Part shown: positions 1-6,006 of the stretch, in pieces | Layout of the letters: every line of letters starts with the position of its first letter | How positions within the stretch are numbered: the first letter of the stretch is position 1 | Source of the DNA: Thermoplasmatota archaeon | Lineage (GTDB): Archaea > Thermoplasmatota > Thermoplasmata > Thermoplasmatales > Thermoplasmataceae | DNA length: 6,515 bases | Reading direction: 5' to 3' | Assembly: GCA_023379345.1 (NCBI GenBank) | Contig: JAMCUV010000086.1 | Coordinates: forward strand, 1 to 6,515 | Made by a program: the position numbers and the translations under genes | The notes under the pieces: generated by a model | Told to the model about the DNA's origin: nothing | Seen by the model: only the letters and a program-made list of their open reading frames with translations | The model's database searches: none

Positions 1-334
1 CAAGGTCCGTGACATGCCTTGCCCTTAGGTATCCATCAAGGTCTGTCTGGAAGAAGGCATCGTAATGGCGCTTTGTGATCCTGTACCCGCTGATGGAATC
101 AAGTGCAGGATAGAGGCGGGAACCGGGTGTACCGGCAAGGCAATGCTCTCCCCAAACCGCAAATTCAGGGTCATCCTTGATATGGGTATCAAGTGTGAAT
201 ATGATCTCTGACCCAGCGGGAAGGTTGGAAAGGAAGTGCCCTGCCCTCTCTGCCACCTCCACTGCCCTCTGCGATCCGAATTTCCCGGTGACAAAATCAT
301 TCACAAGATCCACCACAATATACGCACGTTTCAT
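1..334 (-). CDS. Isochorismatase/nicotinamidase-like cysteine hydrolase, N-terminal 111 residues (cut by left edge)
   Basis: The gene reads leftward off the window edge, so only the first 111 residues are visible. The start reads MKRAYIVVDLVNDF, the classic beginning of the cysteine hydrolase superfamily, with Asp9 as the predicted catalytic acid. Asp49 and His51 (LDTH) with His64 (WGEHC, followed by TPGS) match the metal-binding D-x-H...H set of nicotinamidases. Lys88 (ITKRHYDAF) matches the catalytic Lys. The nucleophilic Cys expected further on lies outside the window. Family members hydrolyse amides such as nicotinamide to nicotinate plus ammonia (NAD salvage) in the cytosol; others act on N-carbamoylsarcosine, ureido-compounds or isochorismate, so the substrate cannot be fixed here. 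The metal-site residues lean towards nicotinamidase. Its ATG overlaps the cysS stop in an ATGA junction, so it is probably co-transcribed and translationally coupled. Family assignment is firm; substrate is uncertain. Confidence 0.88.
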   Translation of the reverse strand, partial: MKRAYIVVDLVNDFVTGKFGSQRAVEVAERAGHFLSNLPAGSEIIFTLDTHIKDDPEFAVWGEHCLAGTPGSRLYPALDSISGYRITKRHYDAFFQTDLDGYLRARHVTDL

Positions 335-1719
335 CTATCATCGCCTCTGTCCGCGGAATTCACCCACCACGCAGTGTCGCTGCCGTTATCCTCAATGTAT
401 ACTCCCATCTCAAGCAATCGGCTCCTTATGGAATCAGCCAGCTGATACTGCTTTATCGCTCTCAGCTGCTTCCTTATGTTGAGGAGGAGCTCCACAGTTC
501 CGGAAACTGTTGCATCAGACGAGCCCCTCCTGATGATTCCTGCGAATGAATCCACCCATTTCAGGACACTGTATGCCTGATTAAGCTCGTCGCTTCCAAG
601 ATTTTCCAGGTCTGCGTTCCAGGAACCCACAAGTTTTATGACGTCTCGGAACAGACCGCGGAAATCCATGTTATCCTGTATGATTGAGTTCAGGGATGCA
701 ATGAGGTCATAATCCGTCCTGTACTGTGCCCTGTCTCCAAGTTTCAGAAGTACCTTGTTGTAAAGGATCGAGATCTGGCTTACATTCCTTCTGGCCTCCT
801 GGAGCAGGGATTCTGAATAGTTCAGGGAACTGCTGAAGTTAGCGTTCAGAAGGGCAAAGCGAAGGTCTTCCGCCCTGTAAGACCTGAGAACCTCCCTTAT
901 TGTGACGAAATTTTTCAAAGATTTGCTCATCTTCTCATCGTTGACGTTTATCATGCCGGTATGTATCCAGTAATCCACAAGGCGGTCTTTTCCGCTTATT
1001 GAGCGTTCAATGGCTATCTCAGCGTCGTGGTGCGGAAATATGAGGTCCATCCCGCCGCCGTGGATATCGTATACTGGCCCAAAGTATCTGTCGGTTATGG
1101 CAGTGTCCTCAATGTGCCACCCAGGCCTGCCTTTACCCCAGGGAGAATCCCAGTAGGGCTCTCCAGGCTTCATCTTCTTCCATATTGCAAAGTCCCGTGG
1201 GTTTCTCTTGGTGACGGATGTATCGGAAGAAGACAGCAGGGTACCTGGATCCTGCCCCCACAGCTTTCCGTAGTCCGGGAACTTTGAGATATCGAAGTAC
1301 ACGCCATCCTCGGTTTCGTAGGCCATTCCCTTCTGAATCAATATGGATATCTGGTCCAAGATTTCGGCAATGTGATCCGTTGCGTGTGCGAAGAAGTTGA
1401 CGCTGTCAATCCTGAGCAGGGACATTATGTTGTGGAATTCCTGGGTATAACGCCTTGAAATAACGTCGTATGTGACGCCCTCGGCATTTGCGCGATCTAT
1501 AATCTTGTCGTCAATATCCGTTATGTTCTGCAGATAGAATACCCTGTATCCAGAGGTTCTCAGGTATTTCACAAGGGCATCGAAGAATATGTATGTCCTG
1601 GCATGGCCTATGTGGAAATTGTCCTGCACCGTTGGGCCGCAGACAAACACCCTTATGACCCTGTTCGATGGAAGATCAAGAGCAACCCTGGCCCGGGCCA
1701 TTGTATCGTAAATCCTCAT
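331..1719 (-). CDS. cysS: Cysteinyl-tRNA synthetase (class I), 462 aa
   Basis: This cytosolic enzyme charges tRNA-Cys with cysteine using ATP. In the 462-residue version the class I signature HIGH is at residues 36-39 (HIGHART) and KMSKS at 263-267. Cys27 (VCGPTV) is the first zinc ligand. RPGWHIE ends at residue 204, and FPHH with His230 and Glu234 supplies the last two ligands. The second zinc-ligand Cys of E. coli CysRS (C209) is Asp205 here, with identical 25-residue spacing to the His. The C-terminal helical tRNA-binding part ends in the usual LADSIRSRLLEMGVYIED stretch, so the gene is complete and of normal length. An upstream ATG at 1758 would add 13 residues (MNFIISVQYGSRQ) that the family lacks. 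ATG 1719 was chosen because MRIYDT is the usual CysRS beginning and a TATA-like box lies about 30 bases ahead, fitting a leaderless or nearly leaderless mRNA. The stop codon overlaps the next gene. Confidence 0.96.
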   Translation of the reverse strand: MRIYDTMARARVALDLPSNRVIRVFVCGPTVQDNFHIGHARTYIFFDALVKYLRTSGYRVFYLQNITDIDDKIIDRANAEGVTYDVISRRYTQEFHNIMSLLRIDSVNFFAHATDHIAEILDQISILIQKGMAYETEDGVYFDISKFPDYGKLWGQDPGTLLSSSDTSVTKRNPRDFAIWKKMKPGEPYWDSPWGKGRPGWHIEDTAITDRYFGPVYDIHGGGMDLIFPHHDAEIAIERSISGKDRLVDYWIHTGMINVNDEKMSKSLKNFVTIREVLRSYRAEDLRFALLNANFSSSLNYSESLLQEARRNVSQISILYNKVLLKLGDRAQYRTDYDLIASLNSIIQDNMDFRGLFRDVIKLVGSWNADLENLGSDELNQAYSVLKWVDSFAGIIRRGSSDATVSGTVELLLNIRKQLRAIKQYQLADSIRSRLLEMGVYIEDNGSDTAWWVNSADRGDDR

Positions 1720-1744
1720 CTGCCTGGAACCATATTGCACTGAG

Positions 1745-1753
1745 ATAATAAAA
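1745..1753 (-). promoter_or_regulatory. TATA-like box for cysS
   Basis: On the minus strand the sequence reads TTTTATTAT. Its centre is about 30 bases ahead of ATG 1719, close to the archaeal TATA-to-start distance of 25-28. No Shine-Dalgarno is seen before that ATG. This supports transcription starting within a few bases of the start codon and favours ATG 1719 over ATG 1758, which lies upstream of the box. Confidence 0.55.
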
Positions 1754-1799
1754 TTCACCCAGTGGGTAATTGAGAGGAACTAAGCATGGAGCATGGAAA

Positions 1800-1807
1800 A
1801 TTAATAG
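1800..1807 (+). promoter_or_regulatory. TATA-like box for the EamA permease gene
   Basis: The sequence ATTAATAG is preceded by a purine-rich GGAAA that resembles an archaeal BRE. Its centre is about 26 bases ahead of ATG 1830, the spacing expected for a leaderless transcript. It sits back to back with the cysS box within the 110-base divergent spacer and lies inside the longer TTG-initiated reading frame, which argues against that longer start. Confidence 0.55.
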
Positions 1808-1829
1808 TAACTGCAGGTTTACATACGGG

Positions 1830-2759
1830 ATGGAGGCAGATCCTGGAGGGAACAGGCGAAGAATTCAGGCAGGGGGAATAGTTCTTGCAATCATCGGTGC
1901 GTCTCTCTGGGGCCTTTCGGGAACGTTGTCATCCATCCTCTTCAGGGATTACGGCATGCCTTTTTCGACCCTTGTATCACTGAGGATGATACTTGCTGGA
2001 ATAATAGCCCTTGCTGTATTGCGCCCAAAATTCCCTAGAAAATCACTGCGTGATTTCCTGGTCTTTGCGCTGGCTGGACTTTTCGGTGTCCAGATAACAT
2101 ACCTCGCCACCATAAGCTACTCCAATGCGCCAACTGCCACCCTTCTGCAGTATCTGTTCTTTCCCATTGTGATGATATATGAGGTCGCACGGAGGAAGGT
2201 AAGCCTTACAGCGGGAATACTTGTATCAGTGGCCCTTGCACTTGGCGGAACATTTGAGCTCACAACAAGCTTCCCAAGCCATTCCGCTGCCATAATCCTC
2301 AGCCCGCTTGCCATAGTCTTTGGACTTCTGTCGGCCCTGACGGCAGCTTTGTACACAATAATGTCCGGACCGCTTATCAGGCAGAACGGGACGCTTCCGG
2401 TGATCACATGGGCATTCATAATTGGGGGAGCTTTCTCCATAATCTTCAGCATGAACAGCAGCTATGCATATTTCTCAGATATCCATGTGAGCGAATTACC
2501 GATGATCGTGGCACTGGTGCTCCTGGTGGCAGTGTTTGGCACACTTGTGGCATTTGGCCTCTATATAAGGAGCATGCAGGAGATTACTGCCACCCAGGCC
2601 TCCCTTGCCGGAACGATGGAACCCATCACGGCAGCACTGTCATCAGCCATACTCCTGGGAATATTCCTGACAGGTTTCCAGTATGTGGGCGGCGTGATGA
2701 TAATCATGGCCATAATCATTGTTCAGCTCTTCTCATTCAGGCCAAAGACCGCCGCATAA
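1830..2759 (+). CDS. DMT-superfamily EamA-family permease, 309 aa
   Basis: This is a predicted cytoplasmic-membrane permease of the drug/metabolite transporter superfamily, whose members move amino acids, sugars or other small metabolites. About ten hydrophobic segments are visible, at roughly residues 14-34, 43-64, 76-97, 101-119, 125-143, 154-177, 189-206, 220-244, 254-277 and 282-298, arranged as two five-helix EamA repeats. The first repeat has the typical GASLWGLSGTLSS opening. The second ends with the family-typical MEPITAALSSAILLG, followed by the closing GGVMIIMAIIIV helix. The length is normal. The frame is open back to a TTG at 1770, but the extra 20 residues are polar and not family-like, and a TATA-like box at 1800-1807 fits leaderless initiation at ATG 1830. 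It lies in tandem with the MFS gene 42 bases downstream. The substrate cannot be told from sequence. Confidence 0.9.
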   Translation: MEADPGGNRRRIQAGGIVLAIIGASLWGLSGTLSSILFRDYGMPFSTLVSLRMILAGIIALAVLRPKFPRKSLRDFLVFALAGLFGVQITYLATISYSNAPTATLLQYLFFPIVMIYEVARRKVSLTAGILVSVALALGGTFELTTSFPSHSAAIILSPLAIVFGLLSALTAALYTIMSGPLIRQNGTLPVITWAFIIGGAFSIIFSMNSSYAYFSDIHVSELPMIVALVLLVAVFGTLVAFGLYIRSMQEITATQASLAGTMEPITAALSSAILLGIFLTGFQYVGGVMIIMAIIIVQLFSFRPKTAA

Positions 2760-2772
2760 TGAATCATTCAGA

Positions 2773-2780
2773 TTTAATAT
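2773..2780 (+). promoter_or_regulatory. TATA-like box for the MFS permease gene
   Basis: TTTAATAT is a near-consensus archaeal TATA box in the short gap after the EamA stop. Its centre is about 16 bases ahead of ATG 2793 but about 25 ahead of ATG 2802, so a leaderless transcript would begin at the second of the three in-frame ATGs. It indicates that the MFS gene has its own promoter rather than relying only on read-through. Confidence 0.6.
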
Positions 2781-2801
2781 GATTCTGCAATCATGGATGG
2801 C

Positions 2802-3992
2802 ATGATGGCAGGCTTGAACCGAAAGGACAGACAGCTCATAGGCGCTGTTGGTTTCATGGAGGTGGTTCGCATGCTTGGCATCTTCCTCATACTGCCAGTG
2901 CTTGAAGTATACTCTGCCAGCCTTACCAGTTCTGTAATCCTCATTGCCCTTGCATTTGGAGCATATGGGCTTGCCTCAGCAATTTTCCAGAGTTTCTTCG
3001 GTATCCTTTCGGACAGGATAGGCAGAAAAGCCACCATAATAATAGGTCTTCTACCCTTCATTGCAGGCAACCTTCTCACCTTCGCTGATCACTCAATACT
3101 CATGCTCATCCTTGGTAGATTCATTGCCGGTGCGGGTGCCATTGGATCAGTGGCCACAGCAATGGTCCAGGAGAACGTTCCGGAGCAGAAGAGGAATGCT
3201 GCCATGGCCCTGGTTGGCATTCCGGTTGGAATTGCTTTTCTTATTGGCCTTCTACTGGGTCCGGAACTTGGATACGCAATCGGTTTCTATTATCTCTTCC
3301 TCATATCGGCTGTTCTGGGCGTTGCGGCCGTTGTCATAGTCATACCGCTGAAGGTGTCACAGAACAGGGCTGTACACAGACCATCCGCCACTTACGGCAT
3401 CAACAGGGTATCAATCTCACTGGCTGTGGCGGGATTTTCAGTGTCATTCTTCATGATCCTGTTTTTCTATTACTTCCAGGTATTCGCCACCGGCATACTG
3501 CTGCAGAATAACTACGTGCTTCCTATCTTCATTCCAGGCATTATTGGGGGCGGCATAGCCGTGATGATTGCAGGCAGGTTTGAGGGCAAGCGCACCACCA
3601 TAATGGCCGTTGCATCCATCGCAGTGATACTCGTATCTGTGCCCATACTGTTTCTTGCACCCCTGCAGAAAGGTTCGCTGCTCATAATAGAGATCGGTTC
3701 TGTGGTATTCTTCCTTGGATATTCGCTGTATGAGATCGTGTTTCCCACTGCCATCACAAGGTTTGCATCCAGATACCATTACGGTTCCAACCTGGGCATA
3801 TTCAACACTCTCCAGCATGTAGGTCAGTTCGCCGGCGGGACAGCCAGTGGGATAATTCTCGGGCTTCAGCTTAACAGGGGTTCCCAGCTTTCAGCAATGA
3901 TCATCCTGCTTGTGCTTATGGGTGTTGCCATGGCTCTTTCTGCAATGGTATACACTGGTTCAAGGACAGGTAGAATCACGGCGCAAGCATAG
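2802..3992 (+). CDS. Major facilitator superfamily permease, YajR-like, 396 aa
   Basis: This is a predicted 12-helix secondary transporter in the cytoplasmic membrane. MFS motif A is clear at residues 67-76 (GILSDRIGRK) in the loop between helices 2 and 3. Helix 4 has GRFIAGAGAIGSV, followed by QENVPEQKRNAAMALVGIP, a layout that resembles E. coli YajR and related drug:proton antiporters. A charged stretch near residues 184-203 (KVSQNRAVHRPSATYG) is the central loop between the two six-helix halves. The second half includes IPGIIGGGIAVMIAGRFEGKR. The protein ends soon after the last helix, so the C-terminal YAM domain of YajR is absent. Three in-frame ATGs (2793, 2802, 2805) compete; 2802 is chosen from the TATA spacing, with 2793 adding only three residues. 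The 3' end overlaps the convergent phosphatase gene by 17 bases. No cysteine is present. Drug or metabolite export is an inference; the substrate is unknown. Confidence 0.9.
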   Translation: MMAGLNRKDRQLIGAVGFMEVVRMLGIFLILPVLEVYSASLTSSVILIALAFGAYGLASAIFQSFFGILSDRIGRKATIIIGLLPFIAGNLLTFADHSILMLILGRFIAGAGAIGSVATAMVQENVPEQKRNAAMALVGIPVGIAFLIGLLLGPELGYAIGFYYLFLISAVLGVAAVVIVIPLKVSQNRAVHRPSATYGINRVSISLAVAGFSVSFFMILFFYYFQVFATGILLQNNYVLPIFIPGIIGGGIAVMIAGRFEGKRTTIMAVASIAVILVSVPILFLAPLQKGSLLIIEIGSVVFFLGYSLYEIVFPTAITRFASRYHYGSNLGIFNTLQHVGQFAGGTASGIILGLQLNRGSQLSAMIILLVLMGVAMALSAMVYTGSRTGRITAQA

Positions 3993-4548
3993 ATCTGAGG
4001 CGGTTGCTTACTAAAAGTGAACCAATGCAGATTATCCGTTCATTCTGCACATCAATCACAGACATGGATGCGTTCCTGATCTCAATGCCGAAGCTTTCCA
4101 CCTCATCCAGGTCCAGATAGCTTGAGATGGCGGCCCTTATGGGCATGGCATGGCTGACCAGCAGCTGCACGCCCTGGATGCCGTCAAGCACAGACCTCAT
4201 TCTGAGAACCTGGGAATCCCAGGATTCCATTCCAAGCTCATCCCGTGACCCCGGGGGAAGACCCGCCATCATGGAGTTGTTGTAGGGTCCCATGCCAGAT
4301 TCCGTTATATTATCCTCAATGGCCGGCACCAGATCAATGGTGCTTCCGATAATGTTTGCCGTCTGCATTGCCCTCTGTACCGGGCTGGACAGAATGCCAT
4401 CAATGTGCAATCCCTTAAGCTGTTCTGCCGTGAATTCCGCCTGCCGCATTCCCCTTTCAGTGAGCGGATACCCATTTATGTCGCTGGATATGATCTTCCT
4501 GACGTTGGCTTCACTTTCGCCATGTCGAACAAGAATAGCAATGCGCAC
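3976..4548 (-). CDS. Histidine phosphatase superfamily protein (phosphoglycerate mutase-like), 190 aa, GTG start
   Basis: This is a cytosolic phosphatase or mutase of the branch that works through a phosphohistidine. The signature RHGES is at residues 8-12, with nucleophile His9 and phosphate-binding Arg8. Arg59 (SSPVQRAMQTA) is the second phosphate-pocket Arg, Glu83 (ITESGMG) the likely proton donor, and His133 (LVSHAMPIR) the second catalytic His. The length suits small members such as GpmB/CobC-type phosphatases and archaeal cofactor-dependent phosphoglycerate mutases. Substrate is therefore open between 3-phosphoglycerate, alpha-ribazole phosphate and other phosphoesters. The longest frame starts at ATG 4566, directly next to a strong TATA box at 4569-4576, which would leave that ATG outside the mRNA. 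GTG 4548 lies about 25 bases from the box and gives the family-typical opening (M)RIAILVRHGE. It is 45 bases downstream of arsB on the same strand but has its own promoter. Confidence 0.92.
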   Translation of the reverse strand: MRIAILVRHGESEANVRKIISSDINGYPLTERGMRQAEFTAEQLKGLHIDGILSSPVQRAMQTANIIGSTIDLVPAIEDNITESGMGPYNNSMMAGLPPGSRDELGMESWDSQVLRMRSVLDGIQGVQLLVSHAMPIRAAISSYLDLDEVESFGIEIRNASMSVIDVQNERIICIGSLLVSNRLRSMLAP

Positions 4549-4568
4549 GCTGCACAATGCCTTCATAA

Positions 4569-4576
4569 AATATAAA
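4569..4576 (-). promoter_or_regulatory. TATA box for the histidine phosphatase gene
   Basis: The minus strand reads TTTATATT, the best archaeal TATA match in the window. It sits between the arsB stop and the phosphatase. Its centre is about 25 bases upstream of GTG 4548, which fits leaderless initiation there. It is only 6 bases from ATG 4566, too close for that codon to lie in the transcript. Confidence 0.65.
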
Positions 4577-4593
4577 CAGTTCAGGGACCCCCA

Positions 4594-5895
4594 TCATATG
4601 AGGGAGACAGCCCAGAGGGATATGAGAGTCACCGTGAGCACAGGCAGTGCCAGCACGAAGCCAACCTTCATGTAATATCCATAGGAGATCTTCATCCCCC
4701 TCTTCCTGTCAAGTGTGTACAGCCACAGGAGAGTGGCCAGGGACCCCACCGGAGTGAACTTTGGGCCGATATCGTTTGCAATTACGTTGACATAGGGCAG
4801 TATGCCCGGGTGAGCAAAGCCTATGGAAAGGTTTCCCAGCATCACGGACGGCAGGTTGTTCATCACGGAAGCCATGAGGGCAAAGAGATATCCTGAGAAG
4901 ATGTAGGGAAGTGGACCCCACAGCCCTGAAAAGGATTCAATGGCTCCCGATATTACTGAAATGAGGCCATTCTCGCCCATGCCGTATACAATTATATACA
5001 TTCCAAGGGAGAAAAGCACAATCTGCCAGGGCGCCTCCCTGAGTATTTTCCCTGTATTTATCTTTCCCCTGATTGCCACTATTACGAAAAGCATGGCAAT
5101 TGCAGGGACTGCAATGAATGCCACAGGTATGCCAAGGAGTCCGGTGACCGCATAGAGCGTTATGAGCACAGCCAGCACAGGCACAGCGGAGAGGAAGACA
5201 GCCCTGTCCCGGATTATTCCGTCCTGTATCCTGAAGGCACCTATCCTTGACGGGATGCTTTTCCTGTAGAACGCGTACAGCACGCCAAGGCTGGCGGCCA
5301 CAGAAACCAGGTATGGCACAAACATGACAAGGGTGTAGTGGAGGAAATCTATGTGGAAATAGCCGGAAGTTATTATGTTAACAAGATTGCTTATGACAAA
5401 TGGCATGCTGGCCGTGTCCGAGATGAAACCTACGGCCATTATGAATGCCAGGTAAGCTTTCCTGTCCGCACCTGATCTTGACAGGAACGAGTACATGATT
5501 GGTGTCAGTACAAGTACGGCGCCGTCATTGGCAAAGAAAGCTGATATTACTGCCCCCAGCAGGATCATGAGAACAAAGAATTTCTTCCCAGAACCGTGTG
5601 AAAGCCCGGCAAGCTTCATGGAGGCATACTCGAAGAACCCAACCTCATCATATATCAGGGACATGATGATTATGGCAACAAAGGTGAACGTGGCATTCCA
5701 GACAATGTCCCACACCTGGACTATTTCCGGTATGGTGGTGATTCCCAGTATGACGGAAGCGGCTCCTCCCATGAGGGCTGAATATCCTATGCCAAGGTTC
5801 CTGGGTCTCAGTATGACCAGGATCATGGTGATCACGAATATGGCCAGGGACAGTGCAAATTTCAGTCCAAACAAGGATAGCCCTTGCAGGCGCAT
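4594..5895 (-). CDS. arsB: ArsB-type arsenite efflux permease, 433 aa
   Basis: ArsB exports arsenite (and antimonite) across the cytoplasmic membrane, using the proton motive force or coupled to an ArsA ATPase. Similarity to E. coli ArsB (429 aa) is visible along the whole length: VWDIVWNATFTFVAIIIMSL; FFANDGAVLVLTPI near residues 120-133; SDTASMPFVISNLVNI near 159-174; NTGK, then APWQIVLFSLGMY near 280-300; MNNLP near 345-349; and ANDIGPKFTPVGSLATLLW before the final helices. About 11-12 membrane segments are expected. There is no cysteine at all; the position of E. coli Cys369 is Asn, consistent with my recollection that this Cys is dispensable. The start is uncertain: ATG 5964 gives 456 aa with a polar N-terminal extension, ATG 5895 gives the family length, and a TATA-like box at 5906-5913 could even imply TTG 5874. 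No arsR, arsA or arsM is in the window. Confidence 0.93.
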   Translation of the reverse strand: MRLQGLSLFGLKFALSLAIFVITMILVILRPRNLGIGYSALMGGAASVILGITTIPEIVQVWDIVWNATFTFVAIIIMSLIYDEVGFFEYASMKLAGLSHGSGKKFFVLMILLGAVISAFFANDGAVLVLTPIMYSFLSRSGADRKAYLAFIMAVGFISDTASMPFVISNLVNIITSGYFHIDFLHYTLVMFVPYLVSVAASLGVLYAFYRKSIPSRIGAFRIQDGIIRDRAVFLSAVPVLAVLITLYAVTGLLGIPVAFIAVPAIAMLFVIVAIRGKINTGKILREAPWQIVLFSLGMYIIVYGMGENGLISVISGAIESFSGLWGPLPYIFSGYLFALMASVMNNLPSVMLGNLSIGFAHPGILPYVNVIANDIGPKFTPVGSLATLLWLYTLDRKRGMKISYGYYMKVGFVLALPVLTVTLISLWAVSLI

Positions 5896-5905
5896 AATCA
5901 CCGGT

Positions 5906-5913
5906 TTTATAAA
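5906..5913 (-). promoter_or_regulatory. Palindromic TATA-like box near the arsB start
   Basis: TTTATAAA sits within an AT-rich run at 5905-5917 that stands out from its surroundings. Read leftward, a transcript would begin around 5884, slightly inside ATG 5895 but ahead of TTG 5874. Because the core is its own reverse complement it could also serve the rightward gene, giving a leader of about 70 bases. Direction and exact use are therefore inferred. Confidence 0.4.
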
Positions 5914-5932
5914 TATTCCATCTGCCTCCAGA

Positions 5933-5984
5933 GTTACGGAATTGCCTGAATGTAACCTCTCCATTCACATAGGTGTTAAGTTAC
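5933..5984. promoter_or_regulatory. GTTAC/GTAAC element cluster, possible operator
   Basis: GTTAC at 5933-5937 and GTAAC at 5952-5956 form an inverted repeat with 14 bases between the arms, extended by flanking AGA and a one-base-shifted TCT. A third copy, GTTAC at 5980-5984, lies inside the imperfect palindrome GTGTTAAGTTACAC (5973-5986). All three fall in the spacer between the divergent arsB and DUF255 genes. Such an arrangement is what a dimeric regulator site might look like, but no regulator gene is present and the function is inferred. Confidence 0.3.
5976..5983 (+). promoter_or_regulatory. Weak TATA-like box for the DUF255 gene
   Basis: TTAAGTTA is centred about 27 bases ahead of ATG 6007, the spacing seen for the other genes here. 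The match to an archaeal TATA box is weak, and it overlaps the GTGTTAAGTTACAC palindrome, so a protein bound there would compete with transcription initiation. Confidence 0.3.
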
Positions 5985-6006
5985 ACATCGTCATGGGGGC
6001 AGATAC

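Noticed and set aside
25..300. Leftward 91-codon frame within the cysteine hydrolase region
   Set aside because: The overlapping frame starting at 334 carries the conserved D-x-H, WGEHC and Lys motifs; this one is its shadow.
2408..2782. Rightward 124-codon frame overlapping the end of the EamA gene
   Set aside because: It is a +1 shadow of the EamA coding sequence; the EamA frame carries the family motifs to its stop.
3444..3818. Leftward 124-codon frame inside the MFS gene
   Set aside because: It lies wholly opposite conserved MFS helices, with low-complexity His/Tyr/Cys-rich content and no promoter; shadow frame.
4577..4593. Possible hairpin around GGGGGTCCC after arsB as a terminator
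   Set aside because: The self-complementarity is only a few bases and no clear T-run directly follows except the TATA box itself; not supportable as a terminator.
4292..4675. Rightward 127-codon frame opposite the phosphatase and arsB end
   Set aside because: It spans two real genes and their promoter on the other strand and has no domain features.
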